From Ardenticatenales bacterium (GTDB lineage: Bacteria > Chloroflexota > Anaerolineae > Epilineales > Epilineaceae), in the NCBI GenBank assembly GCA_020853525.1, contig JADYYS010000027.1, positions 62,001-126,000 of the forward strand: a stretch of DNA of 64,000 bases, given 5' to 3'. The notes beneath the pieces are model-generated. The model had not been told where the DNA came from, searched no databases, and saw only the letters and a list, made by a program, of their open reading frames with translations. Made by a program: the position numbers and the translations under genes. Positions 8,253-17,359 of this stretch are shown here, one piece after another (positions within the stretch are counted from its first letter, which is position 1; the number at the start of each line of letters is the position of its first letter).

Positions 8253-10934
8253 CTACCCCCTAACCTCCCCCCCCACCGCCTTCCCCAACGCCCGCACGAT
8301 CTGCTCCCGCACCCGATCCACACTCGCCCCCTCCAGCGTCTTGTCCATCGACTGGAACCGCAGCCGCAGCGCCAGGCTCTTCCGCCCCTCCCCCACCTGC
8401 GGCCCGCGATACACGTCGAACAGCCGCACGCCCACCAGCAGCTTGCCGCCGGCGGCGCGCACAGCCGCCTCGACGTCTGCGGCCGGGATCGCCTCGTCCA
8501 CCAGGACGGCCAGGTCGCGCTCGACGGGCGGGTACGGGCTGAAGGCGGCGATCGGTCGGATCGCTCCGGCCAGCGCGTCGATCGCCTCGAGGTCGAGGTC
8601 GGCGACGGCGATGCTGCGCTCCGGCAGGTCCCAGCGCCGGCGCACCTGCGGGTGCAGCTCGCCGACGTACCCGAGCGCGCGCGGCGTGCCGTCCGCGTCG
8701 ACGGCCGACACCACGGCGGTGCGGCCCGGATGCAGCGAGGCGTGCCGGCCGGGCGCGAAGTGCAGCGTGTCGATCCCGAGCGCCCCGAGGACGGCCTCGA
8801 CGGCGCCCTTGGCATCATAGAAATCCATGGGCCGCGCCTCGCCGCCCCGCCAGTCGTCGGCGCGCTGCGGGCCGGCGAGGAGGAGCGCCACGTGGCGCGG
8901 CTCGTCGGGCAGCGTCGACGGCGACGGTGACGTCCCGGCGGGCCAGTGATACGTCGACCCGACCTCGAAGAGCGCGACGCGATCCGTGAAACGCAGGTTG
9001 GCGGCAGCGGCATCGAGCAATCCGGTCAGCATGCTCTGGCGCATCACGCTCCGCTCGGGGCTGATCGCATTGGCGATGCCGACGTAGCGCGCTTCCGCCG
9101 GCAGGCCGCCGGCGCCCACCTCGTGGCCGACGCCACCCACGTCGCCGACGTCTACCACGTCGCCGCCCGCACCGACGTCATCCGCAATCCCCGCGATCCC
9201 CGCGACGACCGTCTCTCCCTCGTGCACCACCGACGTCATCCGGTAGCTCACGATCTCCTGCAGCCCCGCCCCCACGCACGCATCCCGCGTCGCCTCCTCC
9301 AGCCACTGCGTGCGGTTCTCGCGCTGCGCCGGCAGCGCGTCGGCCAGCGGGACGCTCGGCAGGCGGTCGAGGCCCCAGACGCGGACGATCTCCTCGACGA
9401 TGTCGGCCGGCAGCTCGATGTCCACGCGATGGGGCGGGACGACGGCCGCCAGGGTATCGCCGTCGACGACGGCCGTGAAGCCGAGGCGCGCCAGGATCGC
9501 CTCGATGTCCGCGACGGGAATCTCGGCGCCGAGCAGGCGATCGATCTCCGACAGCGGCATGACGACCTCGACGGCGGGTCGCGGGCGCGGGTGGACGTCG
9601 ACGATGCCGGGCGCCACGCGGCCGCCGGCATGCTCGGCCAGCAGCCGGCTGCCGACGGCGCTGCCGGGGTCGATGAGCGCCGGCGGGACGTCGCGGCTGA
9701 AGCGCCAGCTGGACTCGCTCGGCAGCTTCAGGTCACGGCTGGCGCGGCGGATGGACGGGAAGTGAAAAGTCGCGGCCTCGAGCAGGATCGTCCGCGTCGC
9801 ATCCGTCACCTCGGTCTCCGCCCCGCCCATCACCCCGGCGATCGCGATCGGGCCGGCGTCATCCGTGATCAGAATCGTGCCGGCGTCGAGGGCACGGTCG
9901 ATGCCGTCCAGCGTCGTCATCCGCTCACCGGGCGTGCTGCGCCGAACGGTGATCGTCGGCACGACGCCGGCGCCCGCAGACGCGGCAGTCGCGTCGCCCG
10001 TCGATGCTCCGACACCCGAAGCCGCAACGGCCCGCGCCTTCAGCCGGTCGTAGTCGAACGCGTGCAAGGGCTCGCCCCACAACAGCATCGCGTAGTTCGT
10101 CGCGTCCACGACCGCGTTGATCGGCCGCATGCCGGAGAGCCGCAGCCGGCGCTGCAGCCACGCCGGGCTCGGCCGCGTCGCGTCGACGCCCGTGACGATC
10201 CGCGCGCTGTACCGCGGACACGCCTCGTCGTCGTCGATAACGACGCGGCACCACGTCGCGGCAGCCGGCAGCGACGCATCGACGACGGCGTCCGCGTCGT
10301 CCAGCCGCCACTCGGGGGGCGTGAACGGGCGATCGAGCAGCGCCGCCACCTCGCGGGCGATGCCGACGACGTTGCTGGCGTGGGCGTAGTTGGCCGTCAG
10401 CTCGAGCGTGAGCACGGCATCGCCGAGGACGTCGGCGATGGGTGCGCCGACCGGTGCGTCGTCGTCCAGGATCAGGATGCCGTCGTGATCTTCCGACAAC
10501 CCGATCTCCTTCTCCGAGCAGACCATCGCGTCGCTCATCACGCCCCGCACCGGCCGGCCCTTCAGCTTCACCTTCACCCAGCCTTCGGCGTGGCCGTCGT
10601 ACAGCTCCACGCCCTCGCGCGCGAAAACGACCTTCATGGGCTTGTCGAAGTCACCCGCATCGCGAAACGCCAGCAAGTTCGGCGCGCCCGTCACCACGCG
10701 GTGCGGCGCGCCGGCGCCCCAGTCGACGTCCGCCAGCACGAGCCGCTCCGCATCGGGATGCGACAGCACGCGCAGGACGTTGCCCACGACGAGCCGCTCG
10801 CGGTCCCACCAGTCGCCGATGCGCTCGACCTTGTCGACCTCGAGGCCGGCGACGGTCAGGCGTTCGGCGACGTGCTCGGGGGTGACGCCGGTGAGATCGA
10901 CGTGTTCGGAGAGCCAGGACCAGACGAGTTTCAT
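8253..10934 (-). CDS. pheT: Phenylalanyl-tRNA synthetase beta subunit
   Basis: Beta chain of the heterotetrameric PheRS, which charges tRNA-Phe. It has 893 residues and starts ATG at 10934 with GGAGG five bases before. The N-terminus MKLVWSWLSEHVDL is typical, followed by an OB-fold tRNA-binding segment (ERLVVGNVLRVLSHPDAERL), the B3/B4 editing region (WCRVVIDDDEACPRYSAR...), the B5 domain (IVEEIVRVWGLDRLP) and a C-terminal FDX-ACB anticodon-binding domain (FSPYPPVERDLAVLVDE). It is longer than the usual 780-820 residues. Part of the excess is a low-complexity Gly/Val/Asp insert (GDVVDVGDVGGVGHEVGAGG) near residues 590-615. It lies downstream of pheS under the same T-box. Confidence 0.95.
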   Translation of the reverse strand: MKLVWSWLSEHVDLTGVTPEHVAERLTVAGLEVDKVERIGDWWDRERLVVGNVLRVLSHPDAERLVLADVDWGAGAPHRVVTGAPNLLAFRDAGDFDKPMKVVFAREGVELYDGHAEGWVKVKLKGRPVRGVMSDAMVCSEKEIGLSEDHDGILILDDDAPVGAPIADVLGDAVLTLELTANYAHASNVVGIAREVAALLDRPFTPPEWRLDDADAVVDASLPAAATWCRVVIDDDEACPRYSARIVTGVDATRPSPAWLQRRLRLSGMRPINAVVDATNYAMLLWGEPLHAFDYDRLKARAVAASGVGASTGDATAASAGAGVVPTITVRRSTPGERMTTLDGIDRALDAGTILITDDAGPIAIAGVMGGAETEVTDATRTILLEAATFHFPSIRRASRDLKLPSESSWRFSRDVPPALIDPGSAVGSRLLAEHAGGRVAPGIVDVHPRPRPAVEVVMPLSEIDRLLGAEIPVADIEAILARLGFTAVVDGDTLAAVVPPHRVDIELPADIVEEIVRVWGLDRLPSVPLADALPAQRENRTQWLEEATRDACVGAGLQEIVSYRMTSVVHEGETVVAGIAGIADDVGAGGDVVDVGDVGGVGHEVGAGGLPAEARYVGIANAISPERSVMRQSMLTGLLDAAAANLRFTDRVALFEVGSTYHWPAGTSPSPSTLPDEPRHVALLLAGPQRADDWRGGEARPMDFYDAKGAVEAVLGALGIDTLHFAPGRHASLHPGRTAVVSAVDADGTPRALGYVGELHPQVRRRWDLPERSIAVADLDLEAIDALAGAIRPIAAFSPYPPVERDLAVLVDEAIPAADVEAAVRAAGGKLLVGVRLFDVYRGPQVGEGRKSLALRLRFQSMDKTLEGASVDRVREQIVRALGKAVGGEVRG

Positions 10935-11230
10935 GGGATCCTCCGTTCATCTTGTGGCCGACCCCTCCCGGCCGCACTTCGTGCGGCCTGCCCTCCCCAG
11001 CTGTCGCTGGAGAGGGCTAACGGATTGCGGTCGAGCGTCTCATCGTCCGTCGAAGTGCCTAACCAAGCCAGGACGGGTTGAGGCGGGTCCGAATCCTGTG
11101 GTTGCGCCAAGGTTCAATTGACCGCTCTTTGGGAGCCTCTAACTCACCACCCTCGCAACAACTGGATCCTTTCTCCACCTCCGGTGGGGAAAGGTGGCAG
11201 CGCCGAAGGCGCTGACGGATAGGGGTGGGG
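10935..11230. repeat. pheS-pheT spacer with REP-like hairpins
   Basis: This 296-bp spacer has no gene. It contains a perfect hairpin GGCCGCAC-TTC-GTGCGGCC at 10970-10988, then an imperfect CCCTC/GAGGG hairpin (10991-11016). Nearer pheS there is CCACCTCCGGTGG (about 11175-11187) and CAGCGCCGAAGGCGCTG (11198-11214). The clustered short palindromes look like dispersed intergenic repeats, not a terminator, since no T-run follows. They may trim or stabilise the pheST message. Confidence 0.5.
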
Positions 11231-12286
11231 TTAGCCGAACTGCTCCAGAAACCGCACATCGTTCCCCCAGTAATGCCGTATGTCGTCGATCCCATGCGCC
11301 ATCATCTGCGCCCGCATCGGCCCCAGCCCGAAGGCGAAGCCGCTGACGACGGCCGGATCGTAGCCGCCGTTCGCGAGCACGTTCGGGTGGACCATCCCGC
11401 AGCCCAGGATCTCCAGCCAGCCGGCGTCCTTGCACAGCCGGCAGCCGGCGCCGTCGCACAGGCCGCAGCTGACGTCGACCTCGGCGGAGGGCTCGGTGAA
11501 CGGGAAGTAGCTCGTGCGGAAGCGCGTCCGGCGGTTCGGGCCGTAGTAGCGGTGCACGAAGCCGTCGATCGTGCCGCGCAGGTTGGCCATCGTGATGTGC
11601 GGGCCGACGGCAAGCCCCTCGACCTGGGTGAACTGGATCTCGCTGCGCGGCGTGATCTTCTCGTTGCGGTAGACCATGCCGGGCAGGACGATGCGGATGG
11701 GATCGGGCGCGTACGCGCCCATCGCGCGGATCTGGCCGGGCGAGGTGTGCGTGCGCAGGAGGACCTGCTCGTTCGTGCCCGCGATGTAGAACGTGTCCTG
11801 CATGTCGCGCGCCGGATGGTGCGGCGGGTGGTTGAGGAGCGTGAAGTTCACGTCGTCCAGCTCGACCTCGCGGCTGAGGAAGACCTGGAAGCCCATCTCC
11901 GCGAAGATGTCCAGCATCCGGCGCAGGATGATCGTGCTCGGGTGCAGCCGCCCGCGCGGCGGCGGCGTCCCGGGCAACGTGACGTCGATCGCCTCGGCCG
12001 CCAGCGCGGAGGCCATGGCATCCGCCTGTCGCGACGACGCCGCCGCCTCGTACGCCGCCTCGAGCGTCCGGCTGGCCGCGTTCACCGCCGCCCCGAACGC
12101 GGGTCGGTCGGCCGCGTCGAGTGCGCCGACGGAGCGCAGGAGCGACGTGATCCGGCCGCCCTTGCCCAGCCACTCGCCCTTCCATGCGGTCAGCGCCGCG
12201 TCGCCCTTCGCCGCGTCAAGGGCAACTTCGGCCTCGCGTCGCAGCATCTCGATCCTCGCGATCGTCGCGATCGGCTCGCTTCCCAT
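11231..12286 (-). CDS. pheS: Phenylalanyl-tRNA synthetase alpha subunit
   Basis: Catalytic alpha chain of PheRS, 351 residues, from an ATG at 12286 with GGAGGG seven bases upstream. Class II motifs are clear: motif 2 (VYRNEKITPRSEIQFTQVEG), FRTSYFPFTEPSAEVDV, and motif 3 (GFAFGLGPMRAQMMAHGI). The N-terminal coiled region includes WLGKGGRITSLL. A pair CGLCDGAGCRLC in the catalytic domain recalls the zinc-ribbon-like insert seen in some bacterial PheS. It is transcribed with pheT and preceded by a T-box leader. Confidence 0.95.
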   Translation of the reverse strand: MGSEPIATIARIEMLRREAEVALDAAKGDAALTAWKGEWLGKGGRITSLLRSVGALDAADRPAFGAAVNAASRTLEAAYEAAASSRQADAMASALAAEAIDVTLPGTPPPRGRLHPSTIILRRMLDIFAEMGFQVFLSREVELDDVNFTLLNHPPHHPARDMQDTFYIAGTNEQVLLRTHTSPGQIRAMGAYAPDPIRIVLPGMVYRNEKITPRSEIQFTQVEGLAVGPHITMANLRGTIDGFVHRYYGPNRRTRFRTSYFPFTEPSAEVDVSCGLCDGAGCRLCKDAGWLEILGCGMVHPNVLANGGYDPAVVSGFAFGLGPMRAQMMAHGIDDIRHYWGNDVRFLEQFG

Positions 12287-12397
12287 CGCCGTACCCTCCT
12301 TCGCGCCCCTGCTTCGCGCCACTGTTTCGCGCCACTGTTTCGCACCACCGCGCGACCCTTCGACGTTGTCGCCTCGCGACATACGCGCGCCGCGCAA

Positions 12398-12715
12398 CAA
12401 GAAAACGTCCGCCCCATCAAGGGACGGACGTCTCGTCCGCGGTACCACCCTCGTTGGCCGCTCGCGCGGCCCCCTCTGCCCGACGGCGGCATGTCGATGT
12501 CGCCCCAAAGGCGAACCTGTGGGCGAACACGTGCCGTGATCGGCGGCCCCGCTAACGGTGGGCATCCGGGCAGGACTACGCAGGTCGACTACGACCCTTC
12601 CCCCTGCCGGCTCGGGAGTGAACTTCCGTCGGTTCCGTCCGAGAGGGGCTTGCAGTCACGGCCCCTCATCCCTGGCGGCGTTGCCGGCGTACTCTCTCCG
12701 TCATGGCCTGTTGTG
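12398..12715 (-). promoter_or_regulatory. T-box riboswitch leader (tRNA-Phe sensing) of pheST
   Basis: Read on the minus strand, the pheS leader carries the diagnostic T-box sequence AGGGTGGTACCGCG (12451-12438), followed by a terminator stem with a T-run. Upstream, stem I starts with GGAGAGAGTACGCCGG, holding the AGTA motif, and returns with GCCGGC. Its specifier loop reads GGAAGTTCACTCCC, with a TTC phenylalanine codon at 12622-12620. This matches the enzyme it controls. Uncharged tRNA-Phe should pair with TTC and with the TGG bulge of the T-box to favour the antiterminator. The 5' boundary is approximate. Confidence 0.9.
12402..12431 (-). terminator. T-box-controlled intrinsic terminator before pheS
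   Basis: On the minus strand ACGTCCGTCCC and GGGGCGGACGT pair around a short TTGAT loop, followed by TTTTCTT. The 5' arm overlaps the region following the T-box sequence, as expected for mutually exclusive terminator and antiterminator folds. Confidence 0.85.
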
Positions 12716-12732
12716 GGTTCGATTGTGGCGGG

Positions 12733-12760
12733 ATGATAGCGGGAGTGGGAGCCGCGTCAA
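12733..12760 (-). promoter_or_regulatory. Promoter of the pheST T-box operon
   Basis: On the minus strand TTGACG (12760-12755) and TATCAT (12738-12733) are separated by 16 bp, a good sigma-70-type promoter. Transcription would begin near 12726, a few bases before stem I of the T-box. It lies between the stop of the VWA gene and the leader. Confidence 0.75.
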
Positions 12761-12786
12761 ACGAGCGGGCGATGCCCACGATGCGC

Positions 12787-14976
12787 CTACTCCAGTCGTC
12801 CGCCCCAGCTCCCCGTTCCCCGACACCCCAACCGCGCCCCAATGCCCCCGAAGGCCAGCCCGAGCGTCGCCGCGTCCCCGACCACGCGCGCTTCGCCCCG
12901 CCCGCCCGCGATCCCGTCCAGCGCCGCCCGGTCCACCTCGGCGCCGAGGCCGACGGCGAACACGATGGCACCGGCGGCTCGGAGCGCATCGGCGGCGGCG
13001 AAAGCGGCCTCGGGCGCGTCGGGCGACGAGCGGCCGTCCGTCAGCAGGACGACGGTTCCGCGCGCGTCCGGGCGGCGATCGGGCGAGGCCAGAACGGCGC
13101 CCGCCGACAACAGGCCGGCGCCCATGGCCGTGCCGTTTGCCAGCGGCGCGGATCGCAGCGCGTCGACGACGTCGGGGCCGACGCTGCCCAGCGGCCGGCG
13201 GACGAGGGCCGTGCGGTCGAACGTCACGAGCGCGATGCGGTCGCGACGCGCGTCGAGCCGCTCGACGAGCGCCGCAAGGGCCAGGGCCGCGGCCGCCTGC
13301 TTCGTCCCACCGCCCGTCAATCGCTCCGCCATGCTCGTCGAGGTGTCGATCACGGCGACGACGTCGTTCGGCGGGCCGGCGAGGCAGGCTTCGGAGAGGG
13401 CCAGCGGGAGGTAGAGACGGAAGGCGCGCGGGGTGACGGTGGCCGTCGGGAGGGTTGCGGGCGGGACGGGCGTCGCCGGCTGCTCGGCGACGTGGATCGG
13501 AGCGGAGACGGCGGCGGCGATCGGGCGGATCGCGTCGGTCCCGCTCCAACCGTAGGCCATGATGCCGATGCCGCCGTCGCCGGGTCCGGTCGCCACGAGC
13601 TCCGCCTCGAGATCCAGCGCATCCGGCGCGATAGGGTCGACACCGATGATGCTCCACCACGCGGTGCGCGGATCCCAGTCCGGTTGGCCTTCCGGCCGAC
13701 CGTCCCGCCACGTTCGGACGACGCGCAGGTGATCCGGAACCCGCAGCGAGACCACCGTGAGCTTCAAACGGAGCCCATCGCCGTCGGGCAGTCGAAGCCG
13801 ATAGGATGCGCGGAACCGCTCACCGACGATGACCGACGTCGCGTCGACGCGGAGGACGTTCGTGAGCGGCGTCGTGTCGGCCACCGGCGTCGGCGCGAGG
13901 CCGGTGCGCGCGTCGAGGGCGTCGACGTGCGGCAGTCGGAAGTTGAACTCGCCGCCGCGCCCGCGGGAGTCGACGAACGTCCCCACGGCGGTCGTGAGCA
14001 CGGGCAGGTCCACGCCGGCAGCAAGCGTCCGGACACCCAGGGTGATCGTCGTGCCCTCTTTCGGAATGCCGGCCAGCTGCCACGCCAACGTGCGTCCGTC
14101 GTTCGCGGCGGGCGCAGGTTTCACGAGCGCGGGGACGAGTTCAACTGCCGGGCCGAGTGTCTCGGTGATCGCGATGCCATCGATCACGATGTTCAAGAAC
14201 CGTCGCTGGAACGCTTCGATCCCGTCGATGACGCCACGGAAGGTAGCGAGGGTGAACGCATGTGCCGGCGAGGTGGCCATCGTCCCAAAGCACGAGACCG
14301 CACAGTCCGAGGTGGCGCAGACGGTGAAGAGCGCCACGCCCTGCCCCTTGATCTCATCCGCCGTCCGGATCAGCTCGTCGCAGCCGCCGCTGTTGGCGCC
14401 GTCCGCGACGACAACGATCGCCTCGTGGACCGGGCTACCCTCGCCGGCGAGATCACGCCCCCGGCGCAGGGAGTCGAGGGCGAGGCGCAGCGCACCGGCG
14501 ATGTCCGAGCCTCCTGACGCGCCGACGCGCCCAACACAGCCTGAGGCTTGCGCCGCGCGGTTCGTCAGTTGGCACAGCACCTTCGAGGGCTGGTTGATCT
14601 CCACGACGCCGATCGAAGTTCCTGGATGGTCCTTGAGATCCAGGCGATCGATGAGCTCGCGCGCGTTGCGCTTGACATCCGTCGAGAGCGTGCCTGCCAT
14701 CGAGCTCGAACCGTCCAGCACGAGCACGACATTCACGAGCCCAACTTCGCCGGCGCACAGCGTGGTCACCGTCGATGTCACTTCGTACGTGCTGCCGACG
14801 AGCGCCAGCCGCGCTGGACCGGCGAGACTCTGGATCGCCACGCACGACGACTTGCTCGGCAGCGGTGCCTGTGCGCGCGTCGGCAGCGCGACAACGGCGC
14901 CTGCGGCGAGGGCTGCGGCGATGGTGACGGCAAGCGCGGTTGCCAAGGCACGTCGGGATGAGACGATGATGAACAT
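12787..14976 (-). CDS. Secreted protein with two von Willebrand factor A domains
   Basis: A 729-residue exported protein from an ATG at 14976 with GGAGG six bases before. A signal peptide (ALATALAVTIAAALAAGAVV) is followed by a first VWA domain at about 55-270, with MIDAS DGSSS and later DGANSGG. A middle beta-rich region leads to a Pro/Thr linker and the motif FRLYLPLALS. A second VWA domain (about 520-715) has MIDAS DTSTS, TFDRTA and LLTDGRSS. Paired VWA domains usually mediate metal-dependent protein adhesion at the surface. It lies about 110 bp downstream of the anti-sigma gene, so it may belong to the regulon or operon of that sigma factor. The ligand is unknown. Confidence 0.88.
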   Translation of the reverse strand: MFIIVSSRRALATALAVTIAAALAAGAVVALPTRAQAPLPSKSSCVAIQSLAGPARLALVGSTYEVTSTVTTLCAGEVGLVNVVLVLDGSSSMAGTLSTDVKRNARELIDRLDLKDHPGTSIGVVEINQPSKVLCQLTNRAAQASGCVGRVGASGGSDIAGALRLALDSLRRGRDLAGEGSPVHEAIVVVADGANSGGCDELIRTADEIKGQGVALFTVCATSDCAVSCFGTMATSPAHAFTLATFRGVIDGIEAFQRRFLNIVIDGIAITETLGPAVELVPALVKPAPAANDGRTLAWQLAGIPKEGTTITLGVRTLAAGVDLPVLTTAVGTFVDSRGRGGEFNFRLPHVDALDARTGLAPTPVADTTPLTNVLRVDATSVIVGERFRASYRLRLPDGDGLRLKLTVVSLRVPDHLRVVRTWRDGRPEGQPDWDPRTAWWSIIGVDPIAPDALDLEAELVATGPGDGGIGIMAYGWSGTDAIRPIAAAVSAPIHVAEQPATPVPPATLPTATVTPRAFRLYLPLALSEACLAGPPNDVVAVIDTSTSMAERLTGGGTKQAAAALALAALVERLDARRDRIALVTFDRTALVRRPLGSVGPDVVDALRSAPLANGTAMGAGLLSAGAVLASPDRRPDARGTVVLLTDGRSSPDAPEAAFAAADALRAAGAIVFAVGLGAEVDRAALDGIAGGRGEARVVGDAATLGLAFGGIGARLGCRGTGSWGGRLE

Positions 14977-15086
14977 GTTCGACCTCCAGCTGGCGTTGGG
15001 TGCGACGGATGTGCGAGCGGTCCGGCCGCGGCCGGTTGACGATGGGTACCGCTCCCCCGACCGCCGGTTCCATCGCCCACCGCCGA

Positions 15087-16460
15087 TCAGTCGCCCAGCG
15101 CGCCCCGCAGCTGGAAGTCGATCCCGTCCGCCGGCCGCAGGCGCGCCACCGGCACTTGGTCGACGGCCACGATGTCGCCGTCCCCGCCCCACCATGCCAG
15201 CGCCGGCGCCGCTGCGCGCCAGTCCCCGGCCGCGGCGACGAGCCAGCCGCCCTCGTCCACCGCCAGCCGATACCGCCCCTCGCCGTCGGCGAGCGTGGCC
15301 GCGACGAACGCCCGATACCCGCCGCGGTCGACGTCCGGCGCGGCGGCCACGACGAGCGCGCCGGGCACGGGCGCGCCGGCGGCGTCGACGACGCGGCCCG
15401 AGATCCGTCCGGGCGGCGCGGCCGCGAGCCGGAAGTCGAGGCCGACCGCGTCGCCGGCCGCAACGCGCAGCGGCGCCCCGTCGATCGGCGACGCCGCCGC
15501 ACCGTTCCAGGCGGTCACGTACGCCGCGCCCTCGGCCGCGATCGACCACGTGCCCGGCGAGAGCGTCAGGGCATACGTCCCGTCCGCCCCGCTCGTCGTC
15601 TCGACCGCACCGACACCGTCGGCAACCGGCCGCGCGATGACGCGCACCTCGGCGCGGGCGAGGCCGTCCGGGCCGGCCACGCCGCCGGTGACGACGGCGA
15701 CGAGCGTCGCGGGCGTCGGATCGGGCGCGGCGGCGGTCGGATCGGGCGGTGGCGGGGACGGTGCGGTGGGCACGCTGTTCGGCGTGGCCGCGACGACGGG
15801 CGGATCGACGGGCGCGCCGCGGTCGGGCGGTTGCGGGGGCGAGGACGGCGGCTGGGCGGCGGCGGCGCTTGGGAGAGCGGCGGCATCGCTCGGCAGGGTG
15901 GACAGCGGCGCTGGCGCAGACGACGGACTGCCCGGCGTCGACGCGGCCACGGGACGGGCCGGACGCCCATCGACTCGCGTGATCACCGGGCGCTCCGCGA
16001 CGGAGGCGGACGCCGCCAGCCGGCGTACCGGCGTCGGCGCTCGGAGCGCCAGCGTCGGCCCGGCGCGGTCCTCGGCGGAGGCTGAGGCGGGCGCGGCGGA
16101 CCGAAGGGGGGTCGGCGGCGGCACGGTGCCCGTCCGGCGGACGGTCGCACCGATGGCCAAGGCGACGGCGGCGGCGACGGCGAGCCAGGCGCGGGCGGAC
16201 CGCACCAGGGGCACCGGCACCAGGGGTGCGGCCACGGCGGCCCGGCGCTCGCCGGGCGCGCGCCAGGCCGGCAGGGGCGCCGAGGCGAACGAGCCGTACG
16301 CGGCCGCGGCATCGCCGGCGGATCGCCAGTCGGCCGCCGCGCGGGCGCAGTCCGCGCAGTCGGCGATGTGCGCGTCGACACGGCAGCGGGCGGCATCGTC
16401 GAGCGTGCCGGCGGCCCATTCCATCAGGAGCAGCTTCACGTCAGCGCACTTCGCCCACAT
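15087..16460 (-). CDS. Transmembrane anti-sigma factor with zinc finger and carboxypeptidase-regulatory-like repeats
   Basis: A 457-residue membrane-spanning regulator. The cytoplasmic N-terminus holds a ZAS-type zinc motif HIADCADC (about 33-40), expected to bind the sigma factor encoded just upstream. One helix (AWLAVAAAVALAIGATV) crosses the membrane. A long Pro/Ala/Ser-rich linker then leads to two beta-sandwich carboxypeptidase-regulatory-like repeats, each with GxxxxGTYAL or EGRYRLAV. The ATG at 16460 is preceded by GAGGT and lies inside the last codons of the sigma gene (20-bp overlap). Such a layout lets an outside signal on the extracytoplasmic repeats control sigma release. The signal is unknown. 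Confidence 0.82.
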   Translation of the reverse strand: MWAKCADVKLLLMEWAAGTLDDAARCRVDAHIADCADCARAAADWRSAGDAAAAYGSFASAPLPAWRAPGERRAAVAAPLVPVPLVRSARAWLAVAAAVALAIGATVRRTGTVPPPTPLRSAAPASASAEDRAGPTLALRAPTPVRRLAASASVAERPVITRVDGRPARPVAASTPGSPSSAPAPLSTLPSDAAALPSAAAAQPPSSPPQPPDRGAPVDPPVVAATPNSVPTAPSPPPPDPTAAAPDPTPATLVAVVTGGVAGPDGLARAEVRVIARPVADGVGAVETTSGADGTYALTLSPGTWSIAAEGAAYVTAWNGAAASPIDGAPLRVAAGDAVGLDFRLAAAPPGRISGRVVDAAGAPVPGALVVAAAPDVDRGGYRAFVAATLADGEGRYRLAVDEGGWLVAAAGDWRAAAPALAWWGGDGDIVAVDQVPVARLRPADGIDFQLRGALGD

Positions 16461-17235
16461 CGCCCACCTCACCTTCGACCGACCCTGGTGCATCCGTTTG
16501 GCGCTTTCCGTCGCGGCGCTCACCAAGTTGGCGCTCACCGAGCCGCGCCCGCAGACTGGCCTTGCCGCGGCTCATCCGGCTCTTCACCGTGCCGCCCGGT
16601 GCGCCGACAACCTGAGCGATCTCGTCGACGCTCAACCCGTGATAGAAGTAGAGGACGAGCGCCGTCCGCTGGTCCTCCGGCAGCGCCGCCACCGCCGCGG
16701 CCAGCTCGACGCGCGCGTCGGGTTCGATGCCGTGCGGCTCGGCCGCCGCGTGCATGAACGAGCGAGCCCCGGACGCCGCCACCGCTGCCGATCCGATCCA
16801 CGCCCCCAGCCGTTCGCGCTTCAGCCGCCGCAGCGCGTTGCAGGCCTTGTTGTGCGCGATCGACAGCAGCCACGTCCGCACCGCGCTCGCCCCGCGAAAC
16901 GTCCCGGCCGCGCGCCACGCCGCCAGCATGACGTCGTGCAGCAGGTCCTCGGACAACGCGCGGTCGGCCGTGCGGCTGATCAGGAAGGCCAGCACGGCCG
17001 GTCCGTGCCGCTCGTACACCTGCCGGTGGGCATCCGCGTCGCCCTGCGCAACGCGCACGAGCAACTCGCGGTCGATCCGTTCACGGGCGACTCGCTCGCG
17101 CTCGACGTCGCCGTCAAGCGCACCCGGACGCGCCGCATCCGCGTCGACCGGGCACTGCCCTGCGGTGCTCGGCCCGTCGATGGGTGAGGCAATGGGCGAG
17201 GCAATGGGTGCGACGAATCGTCCGGACACGACCAT
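16441..17235 (-). CDS. ECF-type RNA polymerase sigma factor
   Basis: A 264-residue group 4 sigma-70 factor from an ATG at 17235 (GAGG six bases upstream). An N-terminal tail of about 50 low-complexity residues is followed by region 2 ([21 protein letters not shown] ... [21 protein letters not shown] ... [17 protein letters not shown]). Region 4 is [45 protein letters not shown], with a clear helix-turn-helix. It lacks regions 1 and 3, as ECF factors do. The partner anti-sigma overlaps its 3' end. A truncated homologue of its N-terminus lies 125 bp upstream on the same strand. Confidence 0.93.
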   Translation of the reverse strand: MVVSGRFVAPIASPIASPIDGPSTAGQCPVDADAARPGALDGDVERERVARERIDRELLVRVAQGDADAHRQVYERHGPAVLAFLISRTADRALSEDLLHDVMLAAWRAAGTFRGASAVRTWLLSIAHNKACNALRRLKRERLGAWIGSAAVAASGARSFMHAAAEPHGIEPDARVELAAAVAALPEDQRTALVLYFYHGLSVDEIAQVVGAPGGTVKSRMSRGKASLRARLGERQLGERRDGKRQTDAPGSVEGEVGDVGEVR

Positions 17236-17359
17236 GCGGATCCTCGGGTCGCGACGGTGGCTGGCAATGGGTCTCCGGACAACGTCCGCCGGTTCCACGA
17301 AATCAGGATACCCGATCGCGTTCCTGCCGTGCGTGCAACGCGTGATCCTCCCCCAACCC

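Noticed and set aside
4752-9342. Other long minus- and plus-strand frames rich in Arg, Ala and Pro across the window
   Set aside because: In such GC-rich DNA stop codons are rare in the non-coding frames. These frames lack motifs, sensible starts and typical composition.
11080-11112. tRNA-like fragment containing GGGTCCGAATCC
   Set aside because: The T-stem does not pair, the invariant TTC is absent, and no D or anticodon arms can be drawn on either strand.
14977-16419. N-terminal extension of the VWA frame to about 1210 residues
   Set aside because: The extension is an Arg/Ala/Pro-rich shadow of the anti-sigma gene. The signal peptide and GGAGG at 14976 fix the true start.
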